64,000 nucleotides of DNA from Phaseolus vulgaris (taxonomy: Eukaryota > Streptophyta > Magnoliopsida > Fabales > Fabaceae): contig NC_023758.2 of NCBI RefSeq assembly GCF_000499845.2, positions 16,384,671-16,448,670 on the forward strand, in the 5' to 3' direction. Shown one piece after another: positions 33,962-44,420 of this stretch (within the stretch, counting starts at the first letter, position 1; each line of letters opens with the position of its first letter). The translations under genes and the position numbers were made by a program. A model generated the notes under the pieces. That model had not been told where the DNA came from. It ran no database searches and saw only the letters and a list, made by a program, of their open reading frames with translations.

Positions 33962-34534
33962 GTCGCGTCTTCGTCTTCTTCTGAACCCTCGTTGGCGGAT
34001 CCCAACGAGCCCTTTTTCTTCATGTACACCACAGTTTTCAAGCAGCTCAAACTCCGCCTTCCTTTCACGGGGTTTGAGCGCGCTCTACTCACCGAGGTCA
34101 ACGTGGCTCCGACCCAACTGCATCCCAACAATTGGTTTTTCGTGCGAGCCTTCGCGATCCTCTAGAACTACCTGGGGCATCCTCATTCCTTCGATGTCTT
34201 CCTCTACTTTTTTTAGGCCAAGAACCTGGGAAGAAGCTGTGGCTGAGCTTCAACGGGGTAGCAGGGAGGGTCCTCTTGACCCTTTTTCAGCAATCATACA
34301 AAGGCTTCAAGAAGAAATTCTTGAAGATTTGTTGTAGCATCCATGGCCCCATCCTTCTAGACGGGTTTCCCCTCTATTGGGTAGAGAAGCCTGGACTCAA
34401 AAATCCTAGGAGTCTGGAGAACCTAACCCCATCAGATCTTGAGATGTGCCAACTTCTCTCGGGCTTGAGCGTGGTGTTTGACACTGCCAAGCTGATTAAG
34501 CTTGAGTTCTTTGCCAAAGCTCTCAAGGATATTG
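33962..34534 (+). pseudogene. Tat antisense accessory gene, copy M, degenerate fragment
   Basis: Contains '[14 protein letters not shown]', 'QLHPNNW', '[11 protein letters not shown]', '[11 protein letters not shown]' and '[12 protein letters not shown]', matching the conserved domain of copies A and I, with stops and frameshifts between 34140 and 34230. The N-terminal region is missing after a putative acceptor at 33961 (upstream donor 33801). The exon ends at 34534 with a GT donor in the same phase (1) and at the same alignment position as in A, I, H and N. Then it is cut. Confidence 0.65.
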
Positions 34535-34574
34535 GTACTGTTCTTATTTCTGCTTTATCTTTACCTATACCTTT

Positions 34575-35457
34575 ACTTGCTTTATTGTTGTCACAAAGTT
34601 GGCTAATACTCAGAAGACTATGCTTTAGTCCTTCCACATATAAGACATTCTCAATTGTGGTTGATTTTTCTGTACCAACATTTCCTCTTCCAAGAATCCT
34701 TCCTCTATTGTTATCTCCATATGTGACATGCCCTTCAGCTTTAAATTTCAAACTTGTGAATTGAGCCAAATCACCAGTCATATGCTTTGAGCATCCACTG
34801 TCCAAGTACCACTAGTTTTTCCTGTTGTTTTTCTGCAAAACAAATTTAACACATATGGTACCCCTTTTTAGTCTAGGGTCCAACATGATTAATACCTTTC
34901 CTTAAGAAGCCATTTGGCCAATCCTTTAGGATCAAGGTACCTTCTAGCTTTACATGTTATAGATATATGTCCAGATTTCATACAGTAAAAACAAGATACA
35001 ATATGCATTGTATTTGAACTGTTAAAAGAAGAAAAACCTGTTTTGGAAGGAACAAAAAAACAGGACATCTTTTTAACATTTTTTCTTTATAAAAGGATTA
35101 TATCCTAGCCCATTTTTATTAAAAACAACATTTTTTGATCCCAACAATGTTTCAAGATTTTCTCTTCCTTTGGTGAAACTTGATAAGGTTTTCAACAAAT
35201 ATTCAACCTATTTTTCCAGCTTCTTACAATTTTCACAGGTTTTTATAGATGCATGCAAACATGTCAATTCAAGACTAACAAGATCAGTTTTAGCTTGGTG
35301 TAATTCAAGACTAACAAGATCAGTTTTTATAGATGCATGCAAACATGTCAATTCAAGACTAACAAGATCAGTTTTAGCTTGGTGTAATTCAAGACTAACA
35401 AGATCAGTTTTTATAGATGCATGCAAACATGTCAATTCAAGACTAACAAGATCAGTT
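34575..35457 (-). pseudogene. Copia gag-protease fragment
   Basis: On the minus strand, from the right: a Gag C-terminal region with repeated 'TDLVSLEL' peptides and 'CENCKKLEK', a zinc-knuckle region ('YCMKSGHISITCKARRYLDP'), then after a stop the copia protease segment 'MDSGCSKHMTGD' (the active Asp-Ser-Gly) and '[19 protein letters not shown]'. Stops interrupt the frame. No pol follows; it is cut by M on the left and N on the right. Similar Gag sequence occurs in element C near 59608-59820. Confidence 0.72.
35238..35457. repeat. 84-bp tandem repeat within copia gag
   Basis: About 2.5 units, each made of two related halves that share ATTCAAGACTAACAAGATCAG. The array is open in frame on both strands. 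It encodes alternating 'TDLVSLELTCLHASIK' and 'TDLVSLELHQAK' blocks on the gag strand. Confidence 0.85.
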
Positions 35458-35475
35458 AACAACATGTAAACGATT

Positions 35476-36114
35476 ACTCAGTTCGCAAGTCACCATTTGA
35501 AGAAGTTGTGCGAGGACATCGGGACACAACAGGTGTTTGCTTCTATGGAGCACCCGCAAACGAATGGGCAAGTGGAGTCCGCTAATCGGGTCATGCTGAG
35601 AAGCTTGAAGAGGAGGTTGGAAAAGGGCAAGGGGTCTTGGGCTGAAGAGGTTCCCCGCATAGTGTGGGTATATCATACCACTGAGCAATCGGGAACCCAT
35701 GAAACCCCGTTTAGCTTAGTGTATGGATGCGATGCGATGATTCCAGTCGAAATCCAGGAAAGCTCGCCAAGATTCCAGAACTTCGTGGCGGAAGACTCGA
35801 ACGAAGAAAGGAGAATGAACCTGGATTTGATGGACGAGGTCAGGGAGGAAGCACGGGTGAAGGATGAGGCGGTAAAGAGAAAAGTTGAACGTAAGTACAA
35901 CTCAAGAATAAGACCGAGGCAACTCAGAGATGGTGACCTGGTGATGAGGAAGGCTCACCAGTACGAGATGGAGAACAAATTGTCGCCCAAGTGGACAGCA
36001 CCGTTCAGAATAACCGAAGCACTCGGGAACGGCGCCTACCGCTTGGAAACGTTGGAAGGAGGGGCGATTCCTCGCACTTGGAACACCACCCATCTCAAGT
36101 TTTATTACAGTTAA
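35476..36114 (+). pseudogene. Integrase C-terminal part of element N pol
   Basis: An open frame beginning inside the integrase core just after the second catalytic Asp. It contains 'HPQTNGQVESANRV' with the catalytic Glu, 'PRIVWVYHTTEQSGTHETPFSLVYG', and the C-terminal 'RDGDLVMRKAHQYE' and 'GPFRITEALG'-like segments. It ends at the natural pol stop. Close to the pol of element A. The upstream domains are missing, so it cannot be active. Confidence 0.8.
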
Positions 36115-37627
36115 GGCATTGTAAGTAGTAATTAACTCGAACAAGTTTAAGATGTTTCAGTTTAAACAATTTTTCAAGGGGGCACTCTTTTTCCCTAAGG
36201 AGGGTTTTAATGAGGCTACCCAATAAAGAAGGTTTCGAAGTTTATCGAAATTTCCCAGTTATTAAGTTTGCATGCTCATCATTTTTTAAGTTTTCACAAA
36301 GGGACTTTATCGCCCTTGTGTAGTTTTAAACAATGGTAAATCCAAGTCGCATGCATCCAGTACAAAGTTTTCAAAGTATGAAGTTTTAAGTCCTCACCGC
36401 CCCCCGGCGATCGGAGGCACAAGTATAAAACTTTCTGATCGCCATCTGGCGTGAAAGAGATCAAGAAGACCTCCTCTCCTCGAGCGAGTGTAGGCGAGAA
36501 AGAGATCAACAAGACCTCTTCGCCTCGAGCGAGTGTAGGCGAGAAAGAGATCAGAAAGACCTCCTCGCCTCGAGCGAGTGCAGGCGAGAAAGAGATTAAA
36601 AAGACCTCCTCGCCTCGAGCGAGTGTAGGCGAGAAAATATTAAATTCCTCATCGCTCTGAGCGAGTACAGGCAAGAGTAGATCACAAGACCTCTTTGCGT
36701 AAGCAAATTGAGGCAAGTTGAAAGCCCTCAATGCACCCAAGGGGGGAGGAGATGTAACCCCTGGGCAAGTCGAGGCATCAGGAAAAGTCCTTCTCACCCC
36801 CGAGTGAGTTCAGGCAAGATGAAGCCGAAAATTCAGGGGTGTTAATAATCTTAAGTATGGGAAAGGAGAGTTGGAGAAAAACTCCTTTCCCCTTGAGTGA
36901 AACACCAATATTGACCTAGTAAGACCAGTTAAATTGGAAGTTAAATGGTGGTTGGGGAAGGTTCGCAGAGGGCACCTCACCACCTAAATCATTGTTCTAA
37001 AACTCAAGGAGGTAGAGAAGGATCCGAAAGGCGGCTCTACCCCCAGATGAGGGGACAATGATTTAAGTTATCTCAGGTTAAAAACTCGGGAAGGTTGGGG
37101 GGAGATCCGGAGGGCAACTCTCCTTCCAGATGAGCAAAGATGAAGTCATGTGATGGCCCCGCAGGGGACATTTTCAGTTAAAGAAAAACGGCATCGCCGA
37201 AAGCCCATGGCTTGGGACTGAAATAGAAAGAGCATTACACGGCGAGAGCCAGATCAACGAAGTTTTAGGCGATAACCTAGAAATACACATGTCACTTGGC
37301 AGATCAGGCAAGCGAGATTTCAGATACTAAGAATGACCCACGCCTACTGCCCAGTAAGTGATTTCGCGTCAAATGTTATTGCTATAGACTAACCGTTTGT
37401 TCAAAGTTAAGTTGATTTCCAGAGAATTAAGCGTTAGTTTGTGCTAAGTTAATTGGGTTGAGTAAAAACCAACCAATTATCAGGTGATCGCACAACAGAT
37501 AAAGCTAGAGCCACGTATATTCATGCATCTCAAAACAGTTTGAGCATAATGAAAATTATTACATATAAATCAAAGTTAAGTACAAGAGGTTTCAAAGTGA
37601 TAAAATTGAAGTGGCAGATGGGAGCAG
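36115..37627 (+). other. Spacer of element N between pol and antisense gene
   Basis: No gene. It carries a 45-bp tandem repeat array, then GGATCC- and CCCCAGATGAGG-type words shared with elements A and I. Confidence 0.65.
36443..36660. repeat. 45-bp tandem repeat array in element N spacer
   Basis: Nearly five units based on GAGAAAGAGATCAACAAGAC plus CTCCTCGCCTCGAGCGAGTG, with few substitutions. Related single words (GCGAGAAGGTC) occur in the spacer array of element A. Confidence 0.85.
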
Positions 37628-40120
37628 TTAAGTTGGAGGCATGATCTTGCCATCCACCACTTCGTTGTACACTGAAAACTCAGAGAGGTCGAGATCAGGG
37701 AATTTGCAAGCGAACTGCTCCAAAGCTGCTCCAAAGCCGGAAGTAAGAACTGGGGCAGCCTCAAGCTGAAGCTCGTCTATCTTTGTCTTGAACCCGTTGT
37801 TCTCTTCACGAACCTGGGTGATTTCAAGTTGAAGCTCGTCGATCTTCTCCTTGAACCTGTTGTTCTCTCCGCGAACCCGGGTGATTTCAAGCTCAAGCTC
37901 GTCGGCTTTCTGCTAGAACCCACTGTTCTCTTCACGAACTCTGGCAAGCTCGGTAGCTGTCTCACTCAATTATGTGGCTGCCTTATCCCGATCTTGCTCA
38001 ACTTTGCCCAGAAGAGTTTCCCGTTCGGTCGACCTTTACTCCAGTTTGGACATTTGATCTGCGTCGGACCTTCGGGCCTCCTCTAGCTCTACGATTCGCT
38101 TCCTCATAGGAACGATTTTACTCTCCAACTCAACGGCGTCCTGAAGCTTGTCGTGCAGTTTCTTGCGCAATTCTTTCTTGTCCTTACACAAGCTTCAAAG
38201 CTCTTCGTTGAGAGCGTTTTCGATCCGCGAGAACTCTAAGCCTTGTATCATCATGTCGCATTTGACTTTCTCGGCTTCGGCTCTCGCGGTGCTTGCCACC
38301 TCCTGGTGGATGCGGCAATCGAGCTCAAGTTTGTCCAAGGAGCCTTTTAGCCCTTCGCCGACGATTTGAGGAAGGCACTCGTCGGCCATGGCGTGTAGGC
38401 GCACGTTGAAAGATTTCAAGGCTTCTTGAAGGGGAGTTGGAGGAGGTGGTAGGGGTTGATGCTCACCACCACCCTCGCAAGGTTGGATGGCGAGGGGAGC
38501 CTCGAGGCGTGGTGGTGAGGCTGGCAGTTCTGTTGCAGCCTGGGAGGAAGCTTGTGTATCAGCAAGCTGTTCGGGCGCAACTTCAGCAGCCGAGGTGTTG
38601 GAGGCGAGAACGTCCCCAGCGGCTCAAAGGGCGTGGAGGCACTGGGGATTCTCGGCGTAGTCAGGAGGGGCGACCTCAGCTGCTGGTGACTCAGTTGCAA
38701 CTCCCCTTCTCCTTTTGCAAATCAGCCCGTCCTCGGTGCTTTCGTCCGCTTCCTCGTCTGATACAACCCTGGGGGCTTTCCTCTTAGCCCTTTTGGGTGG
38801 CAGTTTTTTTCGCTCAGCGACGAGAAGAGCAACAGCATTGGACGGGCCAACTGGCGGAGACTGGCCTTGGGCAGCGGCGATCTCCGCGACAGAGTTTGGG
38901 AGCTCGCCGCAAGATTGTGGAGCTTGGCTATTGAGCGTAGCTCAGCCATCCTATCCTTCCCCAACATCATATCTGCATAAATGGGCCAACAGTTACCAAC
39001 CAGCACAAAGATTCGACAGTTAATAATGCACAGGGAGATAAGCAGTGTAAGTCAATGCGTGAAAAAAGTTAAAACCACATGCAAATCAGAACAGCAACAT
39101 CAAAGTAAGGACAGGGTGGTGCAAGTTTGAACAAGGGGAACTTAAAGACTTAAGGACAAACCTATGTGAACGTCCAGTTGGCCTTCGAGAAACTCATAGG
39201 TGATGATGGAGGAAGTGGGCAGGGTCACGTTGGAGGAGGCAACTCCTTTCCAGAAGTTGCATAAATCTTTGTCGAGCTCCCCCGTTTTTTCTGGTTCCTT
39301 GGCCTTCCTGAAGCTCGACTCCTTCTTTCCCTTGTTCACCCAATACAAGGGAAACCCGTCGAGGAGGAAAGGATCTCGATCGTTGCAGCGAACGCGAACG
39401 AATTTCCCCTCCCAGTCCTTATAAGATTGCTGGAAGATGGAAAGGATGGACCTCCCAGCGACCCCGTTGAGGCTAACCCATAAACGATCGCCCGGGTTCT
39501 TGGCCTCGAACAGGTAGAGGAACACGTCCACTGAAGCCGGATGTCCCAAGTGTGCGCAAATGATTTGGTAGGCCCGGACGAACGCCCAGCTGTTGGGATG
39601 AAGCTGGGCGGGGGCTATGTCAAGCTCTGTCAGGAGCTCCCTCTCGAAGCGGGTGAAATAATCAGAGCTTGACTTTCTTGAACATTGTGGTGAAGATGAA
39701 GTAGAAGGGGTCGCCGTTGCTCCCCTGGTTATTGGTGCAAATAGGCTCTCCAGGAGGACAAGGATGCACGGATACCTTGTCATCGTGTTCCTTGCTGAAA
39801 GAAAGGTGAGTCTGGTCACCTTTCTTAAGGCGGAGGATGTCGCGGTCAGTGTTGATGGATGAAGTCTCACCCAACAGGGTTGGAGAGGCCCAAGGATATA
39901 GCTGCTTGTAGCTTGGAAGGGACCTCACAGCTGCGCTGGTGTGAGGTGGGTTTGGCTGCGGTTGGCTAGGTTGAGGAGGCGCGGGTCTCACGACCTGGCT
40001 CGAAGGGACGGTAGGATCCCTTGGGGGGTCACGGGAGGAGGAAGGGTTTGCCCTATGGGTGTTCGTCGGAGGGTTGCGAGGAGATGGAGGAGGGTTTGGT
40101 GTAACTTTGGAGCGAGCCAT
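37628..40120 (-). pseudogene. Tat antisense accessory gene, copy N, broken
   Basis: Minus-strand start at 40120, 8 nt after a TTGCAG acceptor (upstream intron 40363 to 40129). First coding exon to 39162; intron 39161 to 38973 (GTTTGT..TGCAG); second exon from 38972 to the stop near 37628. About 2 bp are lost near 39660 relative to copy A, giving a stop and frame change before 'FERELLTELDIAPAQLHPN'. The second exon has several frame changes, although the coiled-coil and final 'VVDGKI' segments can be followed. Same domain order as copies A and I. Confidence 0.72.
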
Positions 40121-40702
40121 CGGAGAAGCTGCAAGAAGACGAAAAGAGGAAGAGATGAGAGTTTGTAAGCAGAGAGACTCAACAGAAGAGAAGGAGATAG
40201 AAGAACAAGGGGGGCTCGCAGAGAAAAGGTTTAGAAACCTTAAACGCAAAAAAGAAAAAGCAAAGCAGAGAAGACATCCCATAGTGTATGCTCCAAACAG
40301 TTAATGGATGATGCAAACCGATTAAAATGCAGCAAATATCAGTGGGAGTGATAAAAAAGTTACCTTTTGATGATCAGAAGAGTGTTCAAAAAGATAGAGA
40401 TTGAGGGAGTCGAAGCGTTCGCTGAGGTGTTTCGAGAGTTTGGAGTAAGGAAGAAGATAATGAAACAGTGAAGTGGCGCGAAGTGATTAAAGGTTTTGAA
40501 GAGTTTCGAACGTTGCGAGAAGCGCAAGCGACGCGAAATTATGGTCGTTTATAAGTCCACGTGTCGAGCGATCGAAGGGGTTGGTGAAGCGTCAAATCGA
40601 TGAACAGTATGAGCGCCAACGCGCAAGGCCACGTAGGTCGCCGAAAATTTAACCCAATAGCCTTTTCGCTGAACAAGTCGTAGCTCAAGACTGGGGGTCT
40701 TG

Positions 40703-41685
40703 TGTACCGACCAGGTCATCGGTTGTGATGACGTGTCTGGCACGTGACCGTGTGGGGCGTGCTCAGCAGAACACGTGGACAAGGGAGAGATGAATGGTTC
40801 AGGAGTGAGCATAGTCGCCGACCCATGGAAGCGGCGTGCTGCAATGAACATAGCCGGTTGTCACCGGATTTGTATGACATCGACGTGTTAGACAATGGGA
40901 GATCGGGTAGTCAGACGTCGTCTATGGGGGCACATCACCGGATCTTCTAGGAAACCTAGTTAAAACTGTTGGAGGCTCAGAAGAGTAGTTTCCAGCGAGT
41001 GATTCCAGCAAGATGGTTGTTGCACCAGCGAGGGGAACGAAGGTTGAGTAAGCTGGGGGGAACACCTTGCTCATCGGCGAAGGGACTCCCAGAGTGGACA
41101 TTCGTTGGTGGCAAGGCTTCCCCAGCTAGAACGTGTATGGCGTAGCAATAGGGAGGGTGACACTCACGACAAGCGATATCACAGAGGTGATGCACTTTGT
41201 TGCATCCAGTACTCGCCTTGTCATGTGGTGTTTCACAGCGTAGTACGTGCTAGATTACTCTTTGAATAAGAGACTTAGCCGCGCGGCTGGTTACTACACA
41301 GAAATAACGCTCAAGTTACCCCAACCCAGATGACGACACGTGTAGGGTTGGATGTAATATAGAAATGACGCTCAAGTTGCCCTAGCTCAGATGATGACAC
41401 GTGTAGGGCTGGGTACTACCTGCTACCCCAGCCCAGATGGTGGCACGTGCAGGGTTGGATGCGAGCTACGCGTCCAAAGCGTAACTGCCTGAAGAGAGAA
41501 AAAACCTAGCGATAAAGGTAAACTTAACAGAATTCGCAGAGGTACGTTTTTCATTACGGCTCATTGCTAGGGTTGTGTGCACTTTCGTACGGTTCTACAG
41601 AGTATAGTTTTCTCTCAGTTTTGGGGTGTTCTTGTTACTGACTTGAGCGTCGGAGCGCCACCGGCCGCAGAGGCGCCATCTCTAA
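40703..41685 (+). repeat. 3' LTR of element N, right end truncated
   Basis: Starts TGTACCGACCAGG after the purine tract. It lacks the usual LTR end after the GAGCGTCGGAGCGCCACCGG block. It contains a ~61-bp direct repeat (41301-41463) with three CACGTG words. Confidence 0.78.
41301..41463. repeat. Direct repeats with G-box words in LTR N
   Basis: Two full and one partial copies of a ~61-bp unit built on GAAATGACGCTCAAGTTGCC and GATGACACGTGTAGGG. CACGTG occurs at about 41337, 41398 and 41443. Confidence 0.7.
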
Positions 41686-42401
41686 TTGAATAAGCTCCTT
41701 CATTAAATGTTTTGACCAATCTTTGGAAAATATAAATAGTTTGTTATATGTTTCTAAAGGGTAAGAAACAGTTTTGAGAAATTCAGTTAGACATATTTGA
41801 TCTAAAGTTTTCAAGATTTACATCAAGCTTTAGATTTTGAAGTGAGAGTGGAATAGGATTGCAATTGTATTCTTTTCAGATTGTACTTCGATCATGTGTA
41901 ATCCTTTCTCGATCTTCTGTATTTCTGTTGTTGTAATGCCAAGGAGTGTTGTGTGTTCTTGAGGTGTTCAAGATCAATACTCTTTGTGTGGTTTGCCAAA
42001 GGTAGTGTGTTTCGTGAGGGGTTCAAGGTCACTACTTTGGTGTGTGATATTTGTAATTTGGTTTGATTGCTTAGTGGATTACCCAGTGATTTCTGCGAAC
42101 TTGATGTAGCTCTTGTTGTAAAAGTGAACCAGTATAAACTTCTTATGTGCATTTCTCTTTCTTTAAACTCCTTTAAATTCTGTTTCTAAGATGTTTAAGT
42201 TTTAACTGGTATAAACAACCGATTGATTCGAAGAAACAACCGATTGTTTTTCTGTGTTTTGCTTTGAAACAGTTTGTGTTATTGGCTAACTTGATTCCTC
42301 TTCTGGATTTCTTCACAGAGTTTCATTAAACCTACAAAAGTTTTGAAAAATCTCTTATAAACAATTCACCCCCCTCTTGTTTAAGGCCATATATTCTAAC
42401 A
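41686..42401 (+). repeat. 5' LTR of element C, left-truncated
   Basis: Ends GGCCATATATTCTAACA just before the primer binding site. Contains TATAAATA at 41731-41738. Two AACAACCGATTG words at about 42216-42246 resemble the palindromic words of LTR D. The start is lost at the junction with LTR N. Confidence 0.78.
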
Positions 42402-42403
42402 AT

Positions 42404-42416
42404 TGGCATCAAGAGC
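42404..42416 (+). other. Primer binding site of element C
   Basis: TGGCATCAAGAGC, two bases after the LTR. It is close to the initiator-tRNA-Met complement TGGTATCAGAGC. Confidence 0.6.
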
Positions 42417-42461
42417 TAAGCTCTTGTAGTTCTCAAGTTTTCAAACCTAAATCTTTTTTCT

Positions 42462-42627
42462 ATGGCTGAAAAACTACCTTTTGGGGAGGGTGCCTCAATT
42501 AACAGGCCACCTTTGTTTTGTGGTTTGAACTATCAGTTTTGGAAGGTTAGAATGAAAATCTTTGTTGAATTTCTTGATAAAGGGATTTGGGATGCAATTG
42601 AAAATGGCCCTTTTATTCCAAAATTAG
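42462..42627 (+). pseudogene. Copia gag of element C, N-terminal part
   Basis: ATG at 42462 (Met-Ala-Glu-Lys). It carries the copia Gag start with 'NRPPLFCGLNYQFWKVRM' and 'GIWDAIENGP'. The frame is interrupted by element B and continues in the same frame after the TSD at 59162. Confidence 0.75.
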
Positions 42628-43006
42628 TGATCCTGCCGGTTGACCAGAGCGCAAGAGTCTTGCCACGTCAAAGGTATCTTCCTCTGGATCGCACCACGCT
42701 AGCTTCCGTCCTTCACACCTCGATTCTCCTCAAGAACCTGCAAAAGACAGAGTGGCACCGCTACGGCCGATCGCGCTCCGACGCTCAAGTCAGTGACGGA
42801 ATCACCAAAATTCTAAGAGAGAAAAGCTAGAAACTCAAGGAACCGTGCAAAATCTCTCTCAGTGTACTCAAGTCTTCTCAAAGCGTAAAGAAGTGTTCTA
42901 AAACGCGCGTACCTCAGAATCTGTTAAGAGTTCCTTACATACCTGTGCATTTTCTCTCTCCTGACGGTTACACCTCTGGACACGTGGCTCGCATCCAGTT
43001 GTACAC
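42628..43006 (-). repeat. 3' LTR of element B, first segment
   Basis: TGATCCTGCCGGTTGACC to CCAGTTGTACAC. It continues after element A at 55209 (GTGTCACCATCTGG), as shown by the uninterrupted copy at 58208-59156. Confidence 0.88.
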
Positions 43007-43820
43007 TGATCCTGCCTGTTGACCAGAATGTTGGAAACTGCCTCGTCAAAGGATCGACGTGTGCACCGCTTCAAACCTCCGTCCTTCTTCAAGATCCACT
43101 TCCAGAACCTGCAAAAGAACAGGGCGGCGCCGCTGCGGCCGATCGCACTCCAACGCCCAAGTCAGTGACAGAACCACAAAATACTAAGAGCAAGAACACT
43201 CAAGAAATCTCAAGGAATCGTGCAATGTTCTCTCTCACAGTGTGCTCTAGAACTCGCAAGCGTAAAGAGTATAATCTGAACGTGCGTACCTCAGAAAGTT
43301 CGTTGAGAACTCTTATATACCTGGTCACTTTCTCTCTCCTGGCAGTTACAGACCTGGACATGTGGCTCACATCCAGTCGTACACGTGCCATCATCTGGAG
43401 CCTCCTTGACTTGGGCGCTGCTTCTGACTCTCCTTTTGGCTAAGTTACTTATGCATGGTTCTGTCCAGTGCATAGCTAACTTGAGAGTGCGATCTCTACT
43501 GGAACGGGCGAGTTAGGCTGCTCTCGTACACCTTCCCTGTGGTCTTGCCGGCCGCCTTCATAATCTGCACCACCTTCATCCTCGGCGATGTGCTTGTTCC
43601 GGCGATCTCCAATCACTTGGTCGCCTGAGTTTACATCTGGCGACTTCATCTTCAACTGGGCGATCGCCTGGCATGCTGAAGATCGGAGCACGCCAACTTA
43701 ATAACTAGCGATTACACGAACCACCCGACTTCCTTCCCTTCTGCAACTCTGGTGCCTTATCCACACGCCTACTCTGTGGCTTGGTGCCACGTCATCACTT
43801 CCGACTATCAGGGCGGTACA
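43007..43820 (-). repeat. 3' LTR of element A
   Basis: TGATCCTGCCTG to GGGCGGTACA, 814 bp, followed on the right by the reversed purine tract CCCCCCAGTC. Confidence 0.93.
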
Positions 43821-44420
43821 CAAGCCCCCCAGTCTTAAGCGAAGATTTGTCCAGCAAAAAGACTGAAAGAGTCACGTCAACACCGGTCTACGTGGCACTG
43901 ACACAGAATTCCAAGCGGTTGTACCTTCTGCTTCTCTGACGCTCCACCAAACCCCTCACCCATCACTCGACACGTGGCTTCATCAACGGTTACCTTCAGT
44001 TACCGTTTGCGCTTCCCAAACCCATTTCGAAAAAACTCTTAAACCCATTTTCACTCTACTGTTCCATCACTTTTCTTCGTATTCTCAATCGCTCTCACCT
44101 TCTCCTGCAAAAAACTCTCTCAGCGCTCTTCAACATTCTGAACCACCATCATCCTTCATCGTCTTCCTGATCATCAAAAGGTACCTACTTTCCTTCTTCT
44201 GCTGGTTTTTCTTGCATTTTAACCGATTCGCATCATCCTGTAACTGTCTGGTGCATACGTTGTGGGTTGTTTTTCCATTTCTCCTTTCTTGTTACTTAGG
44301 GCTTCGTCTATCGTTACAACGAACCTTCGTTCGTTCGTTTTTCACCCTTCTCCCATGATCGAGTCAGCCTTTGCGAACCCTGATCGTTTCTCCTTTTCTT
44401 CTTCCTTTGCAGCTTCGAGA
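43821..44420 (+). other. 5' region of the antisense gene, element A
   Basis: Between the purine tract and the antisense ATG. It contains a putative 5' untranslated intron 44181-44412 (AAAAG/GTACCT .. TTTGCAG/CTTCG). The promoter of the antisense transcript should be here or in the adjacent LTR; I could not identify a clear TATA box. Confidence 0.5.

Larger units (their letters stand above)
32595..34574 (-). mobile_element. Tat-like element M, 3' part
   Basis: Minus-oriented: LTR 32595-33470, reversed purine tract (ACCCCCAGTC at about 33473-33482), then the remains of the plus-strand antisense gene. It is cut at about 34575 where copia sequence begins. The LTR is divergent from the A/B/I type, so this is a separate family with the same layout. 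Confidence 0.7.
35470..41685 (+). mobile_element. Tat-lineage element N, 5'-truncated
   Basis: Plus-oriented: C-terminal integrase, spacer with a 45-bp repeat array, antisense gene on the minus strand (broken), purine tract (CTGGGGGTC at 40691-40699), and a 3' LTR truncated at its right end by the copia LTR of element C. Gag, protease, reverse transcriptase and RNase H are absent. Confidence 0.85.

Noticed and set aside
36443..36660. Regularly spaced repeats suggestive of a CRISPR array
   Set aside because: Units are head-to-tail with no unique spacers, in a plant retroelement spacer.
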